Source: Candidatus Poseidoniaceae archaeon
GTDB taxonomy: Archaea > Thermoplasmatota > Poseidoniia > Poseidoniales > Poseidoniaceae
Reading direction: 5' to 3'
DNA: 5,691 nucleotides
NCBI GenBank assembly: GCA_013330765.1
Contig: DUHU01000067.1
Coordinates: 1 to 5,691, forward strand
Shown piece after piece: positions 5,412 to 5,691 of this stretch. The notes under the pieces were generated by a model. That model made no database searches and was not told where the DNA came from. It was given only the letters and a program-made list of their open reading frames with translations. A program made the translations under genes and the position numbers. The first letter of the stretch is position 1. Each line of letters starts with the position of its first letter.

Positions 5412-5691
5412 TCATTCGCTGGACTGAGCGGCGTCCTTGGCTTCCTCAGCGATTTCTTCCATCTCGTCGTCGGAGATTCGGAGCACCGTTTGGAAAGAGC
5501 GCAATTCCTCCATTTCGTCCTCGGTGATGACGCCGTCTTCCCATGCTTGCCGGTATGCGTCGAGGAGGAAGTCGCGGTATGCTTCTGGGTTGAGCAACAC
5601 GTCGCGAATGAGTCCGTGGTCCGGCTCAGATCCACCGCTGAGATCCATCATCACCATGGAGCGACCAAGGTCCTTGACGACCATGTCCTTG
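5412..5691 (-). CDS. Acidic helical TerB/EF-hand-like domain protein, probably C-terminal part
   Basis: About 92 residues can be read from the window edge to the stop. An ATG at 5684 would give a 90-residue protein, but the frame is still open beyond it (Lys-Asp precede), so this may be the tail of a longer gene. The sequence is predicted all-helical. NPEAYRDFLLDAYRQAWEDG, then VITEDEMEELRSFQTVL and RISDDEMEEIAEEAKDA, give the repeated pattern of an A-x-x-DG-x-I-x-x-x-E turn followed by another helix. That pattern is familiar from TerB-like domains and degenerate EF-hands; only part of a canonical calcium loop is present. TerB-like domains are associated with tellurite resistance and with membrane-linked stress complexes, but no ter genes are visible here, so I assign no function. 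The gene converges on the nuclease-like gene with 30 bp between stops. Confidence 0.6.
   Translation of the reverse strand, partial: KDMVVKDLGRSMVMMDLSGGSEPDHGLIRDVLLNPEAYRDFLLDAYRQAWEDGVITEDEMEELRSFQTVLRISDDEMEEIAEEAKDAAQSSE

Overview
This 5.7 kb window is gene-dense chromosomal DNA with GC-rich coding sequence (about 60-70% GC in hand-counted stretches) and almost no intergenic space. It holds seven protein genes, five complete and two running off the ends. I see no RNA gene, CRISPR array or insertion sequence. The ribosome-binding sites are variants of (G)GAGGTG. The proteins have acidic tails, and there is a large secreted/membrane protein with beta-rich ectodomains. This mix would fit a planktonic euryarchaeote such as Marine Group II/III (Poseidoniia-like), but that is an inference from gene style; a bacterium cannot be excluded.

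Layout. (1) 2-343 (+): the 3' end of a 2-isopropylmalate synthase-type gene of the DRE-TIM metallolyase family, without a C-terminal regulatory domain. (2) 325-1656 (-): a succinylglutamate desuccinylase/aspartoacylase-family zinc hydrolase (M14-like) with a basic N-terminal extension and a strongly acidic tail; its 3' end overlaps gene 1 by 19 bp. (3) 1733-2203 (+): a PaaI-like hotdog thioesterase, divergent from gene 2. (4) 2213-2755 (+): a SprT-like HExxH metallopeptidase with a C-terminal zinc ribbon and a probable TTG start. (5) 2752-4752 (+): a 666-residue protein of unknown function with a signal peptide, two extracytoplasmic regions and three transmembrane segments; its ATG overlaps the stop of gene 4. 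(6) 4902-5381 (+): a small protein with a PD-(D/E)xK nuclease-like signature in lower-GC DNA (about 50%), possibly a solitary restriction-type nuclease acquired by transfer. (7) 5412-5691 (-): a helical, TerB/EF-hand-like acidic domain, probably the C-terminus of a gene that starts outside the window.

Genes 3-4-5 are tightly packed (9-nt gap, then a 4-nt ATGA overlap) and look like one transcript. Nothing in their sequences gives an obvious shared pathway. Gene 6 stands apart behind a gap of about 150 bp and converges on gene 7 across a 30-bp gap that contains a small hairpin.
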